Positions 1 through 16,953 of a stretch of 64,000 bases of DNA are shown here, piece by piece. The DNA comes from Nitratidesulfovibrio termitidis HI1 (GTDB lineage Bacteria; Desulfobacterota; Desulfovibrionia; Desulfovibrionales; Desulfovibrionaceae). Under the pieces are notes generated by a model. That model ran no database searches and was not told the origin of the DNA. It was given only the letters and a program-made list of their open reading frames with translations. Where the stretch lies: contig NZ_KI632512.1 in NCBI RefSeq assembly GCF_000504305.1, positions 1,858,250 to 1,922,249 on the forward strand, written 5' to 3'. Within the stretch, counting starts at the first letter, position 1. Each line of letters opens with the position of its first letter. The translations under genes were made by a program, and so were the position numbers.

Positions 1-572
1 AAAGCATACCGGAATACCGGCCAGATGCAGGTGGGCGAGGTCTTCACGGGGCGGGATGAAACGGGACGAACGGAACATACGGACAGGCGGAACAGGCAGA
101 ACTGGCCGCCCCCCCCTTGGGGATGCCAGGTTGGATCGGAAGCGAGTATGTGGCAAGCCGCACGGACTTGCATAATTTTTCCGAAACGACTATTCTTGCA
201 ATTTGGTCGAACTTACTTCGCACCAATCCAGCTCCTGACCCGGGCGGTACGTTGTACGCTGCACCCCTCTTTTCTACCCCCCGAACCGACAGCCTTTCCG
301 GTGGGCGCGTCGCTCTTGTCGCGCGTCCGCTTTGCCTTGTCCGCGGTACGGCGTTGAAGGGTACCCCCCTTCACGCGGCCGCCTTTCGTTGTCGCTTCGC
401 CCCGGCAGCCACGCATCACGCGCCCGCTGCCCCCGAACTGCGGTACCATGGCCCTGCCACCGGTACCGCTGCCAGCGTGCCGTGCACGCGTCCGCTCCAT
501 CCGACCCCCACGGGTCGTTCGGCCTCTCGCGCTGAGAGCCCCGCCGGAAAACCGTCTTTCTGAGGTGAAACC
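1..572. other. Leader region upstream of rpoB, no gene
   Basis: No convincing coding sequence is visible before rpoB. Short open frames on both strands here have no ribosome site and no recognisable protein features. In this lineage rplL normally precedes rpoB, so the stretch is probably the rplL-rpoB spacer. A two-part imperfect hairpin (CTGGC and CCCC pairing with GGGG and GCCAG) sits at about 103-131 and could be an attenuator or processing site, but it has no T-run. The rpoB ribosome site (GAGGTG) lies at about 561-566. Confidence 0.5.
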
Positions 573-4691
<4,119 letters not shown>

Positions 4692-4705
4692 GAATATGCA
4701 TTCAA

Positions 4706-4731
4706 GCCCGGCGGACGGAAGTCCGCCGGGC
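4706..4731 (+). other. Perfect GNRA-capped hairpin between rpoB and rpoC
   Basis: An 11-bp perfect stem (GCCCGGCGGAC pairing with GTCCGCCGGGC) closed by a GGAA tetraloop, 15 bases after the rpoB stop. No T-run follows, so it is not a classical terminator. It may be an mRNA processing or stability element that balances rpoB and rpoC expression; this role is inferred. Confidence 0.6.
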
Positions 4732-4812
4732 ACATGCGGCGCCGCCCGGTACGCGCGCGCACGCCGGGGCACGCAAAGGCCCGCAAACCACCTTTTCGGG
4801 TAGGGACACGAT

Positions 4813-8970
<4,158 letters not shown>

Positions 8971-9000
8971 GCAGGGCTTGCGCCAAGAGTAAGAGAAGAC

Positions 9001-9033
9001 AGGGCCTCCGCTTTCGGGCGGGGGCCCTTTTCT
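9001..9033 (+). terminator. Rho-independent terminator of the rpoBC operon
   Basis: Eleven-bp stem (AGGGCCTCCGC pairing with GCGGGGGCCCT, one G-T pair) with a six-base loop, followed by TTTTCTTG. Confidence 0.9.
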
Positions 9034-10329
9034 TGTGGCGCCATGGTGAGGGGAAGGGGCATGCGCTCTTGGAGACGGCCTCTACGCAGACAGTCCTGCC
9101 CTGTTGATACCGGTCGATTTCGTTATGCCTCCGGCGGGCAAGGGGCCATTGAGCGATGGCCCCTTGCATCCCCGCGCTCCGGGGGGCGCTGCCCGCGCTG
9201 CTATCTTCATCCGTAAGACTCGCGCTTCGCGCTCGCCTAACGGCTGAAGTCCTGGTCCCCCCAAGTTCGTCCTGCACCGCATTCCTTTCGTCGGCAGCTT
9301 CCCTCGGCCAAAGCGCCTTCGGGCGATCTGCCGACGGGAACGCGATGTGCGCAATTCTCTCGCCGCCCCGCCATGGCTCGGGAGCTCTATCCCCACCCAT
9401 CCTGCACCGCATTCCTGTACCGGGCAGCTTCCCTCCGGCGCTGGAGCGCCTCCGGGCGATCTGCCCGGCGGAATGCGATGTGCGCACGAAGGCTCTCGCA
9501 GCCAATACCCCACGAGACAGCCGCTACCCTCGCCCCCGTTGCGGCGCGCATCCGCGACGCCGGAGCTTCCGCCTCGCAAAGCCTCGGCAGCGATCTCCGG
9601 CTGCGGCTGCGTATCGCCGCACGATGGTCGCGTCTGATGTGGCGCGTTGCTCAAGGGAGCAACTGACAATGGTGGTTTGCTGTTCGCGCCAGCGCGCAGG
9701 CCGAGCATCGGGAACAGTCCTCCATTATGTTCACCGAAAATGTGCCGCGCGTAGAAGCGTGTGACGCCGGGCTTTGACGGCGGCACATGCGTCGCAACGG
9801 GGGTATGGGTAAAGGCACCCTCGCTCAGCCATGCCAGCGGGAGCAACGCGCGTATTCGCGTTCCCACCGCCAAATCACCCAAGGCGCGCCAGCGCCGCAG
9901 GGTAGTTGACGGTGAAAGGAACGCGGCGCAGGAAAACGTACGGTCAGGGCACCCAAGCTCCACCATGCCTGCGGGAGTCATGTGCGCATTGGCGTCACCG
10001 GCGGCAGATCACCCGGAGGCGCCCAGCGCCGGAGGGAAGCTGCCGCCGAAGGGACACCGCGCATGAAACGTAGGGGGTCCAGGGGTGGCGAAGCCCCCCT
10101 GGAGCGCGGGGATGCAAGGGGCCGCCGCTCTGCGGCCCCTTGCCCGCCGGAGGCATAACGAGATCGAGCGTGGACTTGGTGGCTGACGTGTATTCGTAGA
10201 GGCCGCAGCCAACCGCGCGGCAGCCTTTCATCACCCCGCCGGAGGCATAACGAAATCGCGCGTGGTCAAAGGGGCAGGACTGTCTTCGTAGAAGCCGGAT
10301 GCAACAAGGCACAACATATCCCATCCCCT
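9034..10329. repeat. Gene-free island of diverged direct and inverted repeats
   Basis: About 1.3 kb without a credible gene. Family 1 is an element of roughly 80 bases with core GCAGCTTCCCTC ... GCGCC ... GGGCGATCTGCC. It occurs at 9271-9353 and 9401-9486 (plus orientation), and at about 9981-10062 and, more degenerate, 9850-9930 (inverted). Family 2 contains TTTCGTTATGCCTCCGGCGG. It occurs at 9081-9138 and inverted at 10143-10173 and 10235-10294. Two perfect 11-bp hairpins built on GCAAGGGGCC sit at 9138-9167 and 10114-10143; they differ by a compensated base pair. Open frames here are translations of the repeats. The island resembles dispersed REP-like elements rather than a transposon, since no transposase is visible. 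Confidence 0.7.
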
Positions 10330-10716
10330 TCACCCCCCCGGACGGCGCCCCCCCTTCCGCCTGTCCAGTTCCTCGGTCAGGTCCTGCGTGGGCACGCAGC
10401 GCAGCATGTCGCGCAGGACGACGCCGGCATCGGGCCGTCGGCGGGCCTCGGCATCGTTCTCCCTTGCGACGGGCGCATGCTCGGCGAAGACGGGCCCAAG
10501 GCCGGTGACGATCCAGTAGGTATTGATGCCCAGCCGCGACAGCCGTATCAGCCAGTCCGCCGGGATACGACCGTGCTTTCCGGCCTCGACGATGGCGGAC
10601 AGCCTGAGGCCCAGCAGTTCCGCCAGCGCGGCCAGCGTCCGGCACCCGGTGGCCTCAAAGATACGGGCCAGCTGCGCCCTGGCATCTGGCCCGTAAAAGG
10701 AAGGAATCTCGCTCAT
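10330..10716 (-). CDS. CI-repressor-type HTH protein, orphan
   Basis: A 128-residue probable DNA-binding protein. Residues about 8-75 resemble the phage CI repressor N-terminal domain, with a helix-turn-helix around CRTLAALAELLGL followed by the RIPADWLIRLSRLGINTYWI stretch typical of that family. The C-terminus is a short charged tail, and no LexA-like peptidase domain is present, so it is probably not cleaved by RecA. I chose this ATG because GGAG lies six bases upstream; the longer open frame upstream has no such support. No other phage gene is near, so it may be a relic or a domesticated regulator. Its target is unknown; palindromes just upstream (about 10843-10870) are candidates for autoregulation. 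Confidence 0.75.
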   Translation of the reverse strand: MSEIPSFYGPDARAQLARIFEATGCRTLAALAELLGLRLSAIVEAGKHGRIPADWLIRLSRLGINTYWIVTGLGPVFAEHAPVARENDAEARRRPDAGVVLRDMLRCVPTQDLTEELDRRKGGRRPGG

Positions 10717-11287
10717 GGCACGCTCCGGCATTGCGCGGTTGGCAACTGCCCGGAGCACGGAACGCCCGAAGGAACGGACGCCCGGCCGCAAAGGATTCCC
10801 GGAAGAGCAATTGCCGGGAGCTCGTAGCCGCCACAGGACGGTGGGATTATTCCCCCTTGCGGGGTATTGTATTCTCCGCACTCCCGACACGCGTGCGTGA
10901 AGACGGTCGTGCCTGCTTGCGCATGCACAACCCCGCAGTGTCGGCGGCGGACCGCCTGTGGATAAAGGTGCTACGTACACCCGCCCGCACTATGCGGCAC
11001 CCGGACGGGCGGCGTCAAGTGCCCGGAGCCGTTGGGAGATATGGCCGCGACGGCGAAAAGGAAGAAAAAGGAAGGGAACGCGTCAGGTGGGATGCCCGGC
11101 AGGATGTCAGATCAAGTCTGAACTCCTACATGTCAGGCGGGATGTCGGAGGGGGGACATGTTCAGGGGAGCGCCCAAGGGGGATACCCCCTTCTCCCCCC
11201 ACCCACCCCCCGTCACCGTCTTGCCATCATTGCCCGGCTGTGCGAAAACGTGGTGCCTTGAGCGGGCATCCACGACAAGGACATTCA
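10717..11287. promoter_or_regulatory. Divergent control region with palindromes
   Basis: This 571-base spacer separates the CI-like gene (minus) from the DUF4390 gene (plus). It holds the inverted repeat GGGATTATTCCC at 10843-10854, directly followed by CCCCTTGCGGGG, about 130 bases upstream of the repressor start, a plausible operator. The pair of similar sequences around 11130-11160 (CATGTCAGGCGGGATGTC and the following GGGGGGACATG) is a weak inverted repeat. I see no further gene. Confidence 0.4.
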
Positions 11288-11956
11288 ATGCCGCCGCACT
11301 CCCAGCTTCGCCGTCCCTCCTCACAGCCGCACCGGCCCGCATCGGTCCGGCCTTTTGGCGTGCGCGCCCTGTCCTTCGTCAACGGCCTTGCCTCCCCTCT
11401 TCTCCTGCTCGCACTGCTTACCCTGTTCCTGCTGCCAGCCGCCACCCCGGCGCAGGCCGCGCCCCCCCGCCAGTTCGTGCTCGACACCTTCGCCATCGAA
11501 ACCCGCGACGGCACCCTGGTGCTGCGCCTGGGCGTTGGCGTCGACGACCCCGACGGCCTGCGCGACCTGCTGAAGGACGGCGCCGAAATGGAACTGCGCG
11601 GCACGGCCACGCTCACCCGCCGCCGGGGCGTGCTGCCCGACGTGACCCTGGCAGAAAAGACCTTTGCCTGCGTGCTGCGGCACGACACCCTGACCCGCGA
11701 GTTCGAACTGCGCCTTGAAGGCCGTGAGGCTCCCTGGCGTGACAAGAACCTTGGCCGTCTGCTGGAGGGCACCTGGAAGCGCCTGGTGCTGCCGCTGGCC
11801 CCCATTGCCGGGCTGGAAAAGGGCGAACCGCACCGGGTTTCGCTGGCCCTGTCCCTGCGCCACACCGACGTGCCGCCCTGGCTTTCGCGCACCCTGTTCT
11901 TCTGGTCCTGGGAAGTCGTGCCCGACGCGACCTTCACGCAGGACTTCACCTACTGA
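11288..11956 (+). CDS. DUF4390 family exported protein
   Basis: A 222-residue protein with an N-terminal hydrophobic segment (about residues 30-58, LLLLALLTLFLLP then ATPAQA) that looks like a signal peptide or anchor, followed by a beta-rich domain that matches the DUF4390 family (LDTFAIETRDGTLVLRLGV ... LSRTLFFWSWEVVPDATF). Function is unknown. Members of this family commonly sit directly before an NtrY-like kinase, as here (14 bases apart), which suggests a role in sensing or in presenting the kinase at the envelope. The ATG at 11288 is supported by AAGGA six bases upstream; the open frame extends upstream without any ribosome site. Confidence 0.8.
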   Translation: MPPHSQLRRPSSQPHRPASVRPFGVRALSFVNGLASPLLLLALLTLFLLPAATPAQAAPPRQFVLDTFAIETRDGTLVLRLGVGVDDPDGLRDLLKDGAEMELRGTATLTRRRGVLPDVTLAEKTFACVLRHDTLTREFELRLEGREAPWRDKNLGRLLEGTWKRLVLPLAPIAGLEKGEPHRVSLALSLRHTDVPPWLSRTLFFWSWEVVPDATFTQDFTY

Positions 11957-11970
11957 CCCCCCGCCTCCCC

Positions 11971-14361
11971 ATGGCCCGCCGCACCGTTACGCCCGACCAG
12001 CCCTCTGGCCGCCCGCCAGACGGACAGCCGAACGGGCACGATCCTGTCGGCACCCCCGTTCCGCACAATCCGCACGATGGTCCGGACGCTCCCCGCGTCA
12101 TCCGGGTGAACCCCAGCGACTCGCGCGAACGCAAGCGCCGCCAGCGCGAAATCTACGTGGCGGCGGGCGTGCTGGTGAGCATGCTGGTGGCCACCTGGGT
12201 CGAACTGAACCTGTTCGGCGTCGATTCCTACATCTTCCTCGTCTTGATGAACATCAACTTCATCCTGTTGCTGGTGGTGCTGTTCATCGTGCTGCGCAAC
12301 GGGGTGAAGCTGATCCTCGAACGCCGCCGCCGGGTGTTCGGATCGCACCTGCGCACCCGGCTGGTGCTGGCCTTCATGGCCCTGTCGCTGGTGCCCACGG
12401 TGATCATGTTCCTGGCCTCCAACCGGGTGGTGGGCACCTCGGTGGACTACTGGTTCAACAACCAGGTGGAAATCTCGCTGGACAGCGCCCTGGACGTGGG
12501 GCGCAGCTTCTACACCGCCTCTGCCGACCGGCTGCGCGCGCGCGGCGAATCCATCGTGGCGGAAATAACCGACCGCCACCTGACCTGGGGCGGCCAGGCC
12601 ATGGACGCCCTGCTGGAGCGCAAGCGCAAGGAATACGGCCTGTCGCTGGCCGGGGTCGTCACCCCGGGCCAGGTGGAACAGAACTGGCACGCCCCGCCGG
12701 ACCTGGCCCCCACCTGGAAGGAGGCACGGCGCAGGATCGCCTGGGACCAGGCGGCGGCACAGCGCTACGTGTCGCTGCTGTGGAAGGGCGAGCGCGCCGA
12801 CTACGTCTTCGGCGTGCTGGCAGTGGACAACGGCAACACCGGCTATCTGGTGGTGGGCGAATCCATCGGCGAAGGGGTGATGCTGAAGCTCGAGCGCATC
12901 GCCCAGGGCTTCGACGACTACAAGAAGCTGAAAACGCTGAAAAGGCCGCTGAAGGTTTCGTTCCTGTTCATCCTCGCGGTGCTCAGCGTGCTGATCATCC
13001 TGGGGGCCATCTGGTTCGGCTTCCGGCTGTCCAAGGAACTCACCGCGCCCATTCTGGCCCTGGCCGAAGGGACGGAGCGCATCGCACGGGGCGACCTGGC
13101 CTTCCGGCTGGAGGACGCGTCCACCGACGAACTGGGCCTGCTGGTGCGCTCGTTCAACCGCATGGCCGAAGACCTTTCCGTCAGCCGCACCCGGCTCACC
13201 GACGTCAACGAGATGCTGGCCCTGCAGAACGTGGAGATCGGCGAACGCAGCCGGTACATCGCCACCGTGCTCGACAACATCGCGGCGGGGGTGGTCTCTT
13301 TCGGCCCGGACGACCGGGTGGCCACCATCAACGCCGCCGCCTGCGCCATGTTCGGGGTGGAGCCGGGTTCCATCGTGGGCCGCGACCCGCGCGAATTCCT
13401 TTCCGACGAAGACGCGGCCATGAACCGCGAAATGCTGGACGAGGTGCGCGCACGCCCCGGCCGCCGCTGGCAGCGCCAGGTGGAATACGGCAAGGGCGAC
13501 CGCGCCCTGAAGCTGCTGCTCACCTCCGTCAGCCTGACCACGCCAGAGGGCGAGTACCGGGGCGCGGTGGCCGTGTTCGAGGACATCACCGAACTCGAGC
13601 GCATGCAGCGCATGGCCGCCTGGCGCGAGGTGGCGCGGCGCATCGCCCACGAGATCAAGAATCCGCTCACCCCCATCAAGCTTTCCGCCCAGCGGCTGGA
13701 ACGCAAGTTTGCCGGCGCCGTGGGCGACCCGGTGTTCGGCCAGTGCACCGACCTCATCGTGCGCCAGGTGGAACACCTGCAACAGATGGTGGAAGAATTC
13801 TCGGCCTTCGCCAAGCTGCCGGAGGTAACCCCCCGGCCCGGCAACCTTACCCCGCTGCTGGAGGAACTGACCGCCCTGTTCCGCAACAGCCACAGCAACA
13901 TCCAGTGGACGCTGGACATCCCCGCGCCGCTGCCGGTGCTGCCCATGGACCAGGAAGCGCTGCACCGGGCCTTCCTGAACATCCTGACCAACGCGGCGGA
14001 AGTGCTGCAAGGCCGCGAAGGCGGCGCGGTGACCATCACCGCCGTGCACAACACGGCCCTGAACCTGGTGCGGGTGGACGTGGCCGACAACGGTCCCGGC
14101 CTGACGCCGGAAGAACGATCGCGCCTGTTCGAGCCCTACTTTTCGCGCAAGAGGGGCGGCACGGGCCTTGGGCTGACCATCGTGAAATCCGTGGTGTCGG
14201 ACCATCGCGGCTACGTGCGCGCCCATGCCGCGCCCCGTGTGCCGGAAGGACAGGATGCGCCGACAGGGCACGACACGCCCGATACGCCCGACGCGTCCCC
14301 CGCGCAGCGCACCCCCGGCAATTCCGGCACCGTTGTCACCGTCGAGCTTCCTGTGGCATAA
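11971..14361 (+). CDS. ntrY: NtrY-like membrane sensor histidine kinase
   Basis: A 796-residue sensor kinase. After a cytosolic N-terminus come three transmembrane segments (about residues 60-150), an extracytoplasmic region, and a further membrane segment near 330-352. A HAMP domain, a PAS domain and a HisKA domain with the phospho-accepting histidine at residue 560 (AHEIKNPLTP) follow. The ATPase domain has NILTNAAEVL, VADNGPGL and FEPYFSRKRGGTGLGL. This layout is that of the NtrY branch. It lies in a run with an NtrX-like activator (16954-18417), its expected partner. The signal sensed is unknown; nitrogen control cannot be assumed from sequence alone. Confidence 0.9.
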   Translation: MARRTVTPDQPSGRPPDGQPNGHDPVGTPVPHNPHDGPDAPRVIRVNPSDSRERKRRQREIYVAAGVLVSMLVATWVELNLFGVDSYIFLVLMNINFILLLVVLFIVLRNGVKLILERRRRVFGSHLRTRLVLAFMALSLVPTVIMFLASNRVVGTSVDYWFNNQVEISLDSALDVGRSFYTASADRLRARGESIVAEITDRHLTWGGQAMDALLERKRKEYGLSLAGVVTPGQVEQNWHAPPDLAPTWKEARRRIAWDQAAAQRYVSLLWKGERADYVFGVLAVDNGNTGYLVVGESIGEGVMLKLERIAQGFDDYKKLKTLKRPLKVSFLFILAVLSVLIILGAIWFGFRLSKELTAPILALAEGTERIARGDLAFRLEDASTDELGLLVRSFNRMAEDLSVSRTRLTDVNEMLALQNVEIGERSRYIATVLDNIAAGVVSFGPDDRVATINAAACAMFGVEPGSIVGRDPREFLSDEDAAMNREMLDEVRARPGRRWQRQVEYGKGDRALKLLLTSVSLTTPEGEYRGAVAVFEDITELERMQRMAAWREVARRIAHEIKNPLTPIKLSAQRLERKFAGAVGDPVFGQCTDLIVRQVEHLQQMVEEFSAFAKLPEVTPRPGNLTPLLEELTALFRNSHSNIQWTLDIPAPLPVLPMDQEALHRAFLNILTNAAEVLQGREGGAVTITAVHNTALNLVRVDVADNGPGLTPEERSRLFEPYFSRKRGGTGLGLTIVKSVVSDHRGYVRAHAAPRVPEGQDAPTGHDTPDTPDASPAQRTPGNSGTVVTVELPVA

Positions 14362-14453
14362 GGGAACGTATACCGGTGCTCCGCGCGCCGCGCATGGTGC
14401 GCGGGCGCGACCCGTTTCCCCGCCGTCCCGGCACACGCCACGGGAGTTTCCGC

Positions 14454-15386
14454 ATGCACGTCGTCATCCTTGGCGGCACGGGCTTCATCGGTTCGGCCCT
14501 CGCCCGCGCCCTGCTGGCGCGGGGCGATACGGTTACCGTGCCCTCGCGCGACCCGCGCCCCGCCAGCGCTCGGGGCGTCGTCACCGCAACATGGAACGGG
14601 CGCGACCCGGAACCGCTGGCCCGCCTGCTGGAAGGCGCGCAGGCGGTGGTCAATCTGCTGGGAGAGAACATCGCCGCTGGCCGCTGGACGCCGCAGCGCA
14701 AGGCACGCATAGTGGACAGCCGCGTGGCGGCCGGACAGGCCGTGGCCGCGGCGCTGGGCGCCATGAACGGCGCCGGGCTTCCGGCGGTGCTGGTACAGGC
14801 CTCGGCAGTGGGATATTATGGCGCCTGGCCCGACATGGCCGCCGCTCCCCGCTGCGGCGAAGGCGACCCGCCGGGGGCCGGGTTTCTGGCGGAAACCTGC
14901 GCCCGATGGGAGGCCTCGTCCGCCCCGGCACAGGCCATGGGCGTACGGCGCTGCATCATCCGCAGCGGCGTGGTGCTGGGGGCCGGGGGCGCGCTGGCGC
15001 GCATGCTGCCCGCGTTCAGGGCCTGGCTGGGCGGTCCGCTGGGCAGCGGCAGACAGCCGTTCCCGTGGATACATCTGGCGGATGAGGTCGGGGCCATCCT
15101 GCACCTGCTGGATACCCCGTCCTGCTCCGGCCCGTACAACCTCGCCGCGCCGCAGGCCGTGGACAACGCCGGGTTCACGGCGGAACTGAACCGCGCAGTG
15201 GGGCGGCCGACCTGGCTGCCCGCGCCGCCCGCCCCCGCCTTTGCCCTGCGCCTGGCCCTGGGCGAACTGGCGAAAGAGGCCCTGCTGGCGGGCCAGGTGG
15301 CCCCGCCGGAGCGTCTGGCCGACTCCGGCTACGCCTTCCGGTTCCCCACGCTGCGCGCGGCGCTGGCGGACCTGCTGGCCGTCTGA
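14454..15386 (+). CDS. TIGR01777-type NAD-dependent epimerase/SDR protein
   Basis: A 310-residue extended short-chain dehydrogenase-like protein with the nucleotide-binding motif GGTGFIG at residues 7-13 and LLGENIAAGRW, VQASAVGYYG (catalytic Tyr region) and RSGVVLGAGGALARM, which mark the TIGR01777/YfcH family. The C-terminus has the DUF1731-like stretch LAPPERLADSGYAFRFPTLR. The substrate is unknown. GGGAG lies seven bases before the ATG. It sits between the NtrY-like kinase and two response regulators on the same strand, so it is probably co-transcribed, although no functional link to signalling is evident. Confidence 0.9.
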   Translation: MHVVILGGTGFIGSALARALLARGDTVTVPSRDPRPASARGVVTATWNGRDPEPLARLLEGAQAVVNLLGENIAAGRWTPQRKARIVDSRVAAGQAVAAALGAMNGAGLPAVLVQASAVGYYGAWPDMAAAPRCGEGDPPGAGFLAETCARWEASSAPAQAMGVRRCIIRSGVVLGAGGALARMLPAFRAWLGGPLGSGRQPFPWIHLADEVGAILHLLDTPSCSGPYNLAAPQAVDNAGFTAELNRAVGRPTWLPAPPAPAFALRLALGELAKEALLAGQVAPPERLADSGYAFRFPTLRAALADLLAV

Positions 15387-15447
15387 CGCATATGCGCCGG
15401 CGCTACCCCCGGCGCGCAACACGACATTCCACAGTTCCGGAGCGGGC

Positions 15448-16920
15448 ATGGCATACTGCAAGATACTGCTGGTCGAGGACGAGGCCGTTTCGGCGCTGGA
15501 CATGCGCCGCAGGCTGCGATCGCTCGGCTACGGCGAACCGGTGCTGGCCGCCAGCGGCGAGATGGCCGTGGAAACGGCCCGGAACGAAAAGCCTGATCTG
15601 GTGCTGATGGACATCGTGCTCGGCGAGGGCATGGACGGCATCGATGCCGCCTCGCGCATCCTGGCCCTGCATGCCGTGCCCGTCATCTACATGACCGCGC
15701 ACGAAGACCCGGAAACCCTGCAACGCGCCAAGATCACGGAGCCGTTCGGCTACCTGCTGAAGCCCTTCGAGGATCGCGACCTGCGCACGTCCATCGAGAT
15801 GGCGCTGTACAAGCACCAGATGGACCACGAAACCCGGCGCAAGGAACGCTGGTTCGCCACCACCCTGCGCTCCATCGCCGACGCGGTGCTCACCGTGGAC
15901 CGCCACGGCCGCATCACCTACATCAATGCCAGCGCCGAGGCCATGACCGGCGCCGACCACCACACCTGCATCGACCGCCATTTCGCGGAGCACGTGGACA
16001 TCCGGCCCGGCGGCAACGGCCACCGCCTGCAAGACCCCAACGATCTGCTGGCCCAGCCCGCGCAATCGCCACCGGGCGTGGGTGCAGGCGCCAGTCTGCA
16101 TGCCTCGCCCGTCACCCCGCTCTCCTGGAAGGGGCCCGCCATGGCCGCGCAATCGCCGCCCACGGGTGCGACGGCCATGGCCGACGCCTTCGTGCACGGC
16201 CCCGACGGGCGCGCGCAGCCCATCGAAATGAGCGCCTCGCCCCTGGCCGACCCGGATGGCCGCCGGGTGGGCACGGTACTGGTGTTCCGCGACATCACCG
16301 AACGCCGCCAATCGGAAGAGGCCCTGCGCCACAGCGTGGAGAATTTGCGCCGCACCCTGCGCCAGACCGTTTCCGCCCTGGCCACCGCCTCGGAAAAGCG
16401 CGACCCGTACACGGCGGGCCATCAGGCGCGGGTGGCGGAACTGGCCCACGCCATGGCCGTGCGGGTGGGCCTTCCCGGCGAACGGCTGGAGGGGCTGCGC
16501 GTGGCGGGCATGCTGCACGACATCGGAAAAATTCACATCCCTGCGGAAATACTGGCCAAGCCCACCCGCCTGTCCGACCTGGAAATGGGCATCATGCGCA
16601 CCCACAGCCAGGTGGGCTACGACATCCTGAAGGAAATCGAGTTCCCCTGGCCGGTGGCGCAGATCGTGCTGCAACACCACGAACGGCTGGACGGCTCCGG
16701 CTACCCCCACGGCCTTTCGGGCGACGACATCCTGCCAGAGGCGCGCATTCTGGCCGTGGCCGACGTGGTGGAGGCCATGTCCTCGCACCGGCCCTACCGC
16801 GCCTCGCTGGGGCTGGGCCCGGCCCTGGCGGAGATTGCGACCGGGCGCGGCACGCGGTACGACCGCACCATGGTGGACGTGTGCGTCAGCCTGTTCCACG
16901 ACGGCTTCATTCTTTCCTGA
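15448..16920 (+). CDS. Receiver-PAS-HD-GYP phosphodiesterase
   Basis: A 490-residue response regulator. The N-terminal receiver has the acidic pair D11/E12, phospho-accepting D55 (VLMDIVLGEGMDG), T83 and the KPF lysine. A PAS-like domain with a low-complexity insert (about 185-245) follows. The C-terminal HD-GYP domain carries HDIGKIHIP from H357 and HHERLDGSGYP (H411-P420), the residues needed to bind metals and hydrolyse cyclic di-GMP. It should therefore lower c-di-GMP when activated. The start follows a weak GGAG. It lies within the NtrY/NtrX gene run, giving a second possible output for the same kinase. Confidence 0.92.
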   Translation: MAYCKILLVEDEAVSALDMRRRLRSLGYGEPVLAASGEMAVETARNEKPDLVLMDIVLGEGMDGIDAASRILALHAVPVIYMTAHEDPETLQRAKITEPFGYLLKPFEDRDLRTSIEMALYKHQMDHETRRKERWFATTLRSIADAVLTVDRHGRITYINASAEAMTGADHHTCIDRHFAEHVDIRPGGNGHRLQDPNDLLAQPAQSPPGVGAGASLHASPVTPLSWKGPAMAAQSPPTGATAMADAFVHGPDGRAQPIEMSASPLADPDGRRVGTVLVFRDITERRQSEEALRHSVENLRRTLRQTVSALATASEKRDPYTAGHQARVAELAHAMAVRVGLPGERLEGLRVAGMLHDIGKIHIPAEILAKPTRLSDLEMGIMRTHSQVGYDILKEIEFPWPVAQIVLQHHERLDGSGYPHGLSGDDILPEARILAVADVVEAMSSHRPYRASLGLGPALAEIATGRGTRYDRTMVDVCVSLFHDGFILS

Positions 16921-16953
16921 CCACCCCTTTCCGCACCCGCAACCGGACACGCC

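Noticed and set aside
171-176. CATAAT as a -10 for an rpoB promoter
   Set aside because: No -35-like hexamer at 16-18 bases upstream.
9082-9981. Open frames of 200-300 residues in the region after rpoC
   Set aside because: They are translations of the diverged repeats in both strands, with no ribosome sites and no similarity to known domains.
11715-15386. A 1223-residue plus-strand frame fusing ntrY shadow and epimerase
   Set aside because: Only its last 310 codons are the real epimerase, which has its own ribosome site; the rest is an out-of-frame reading of ntrY.
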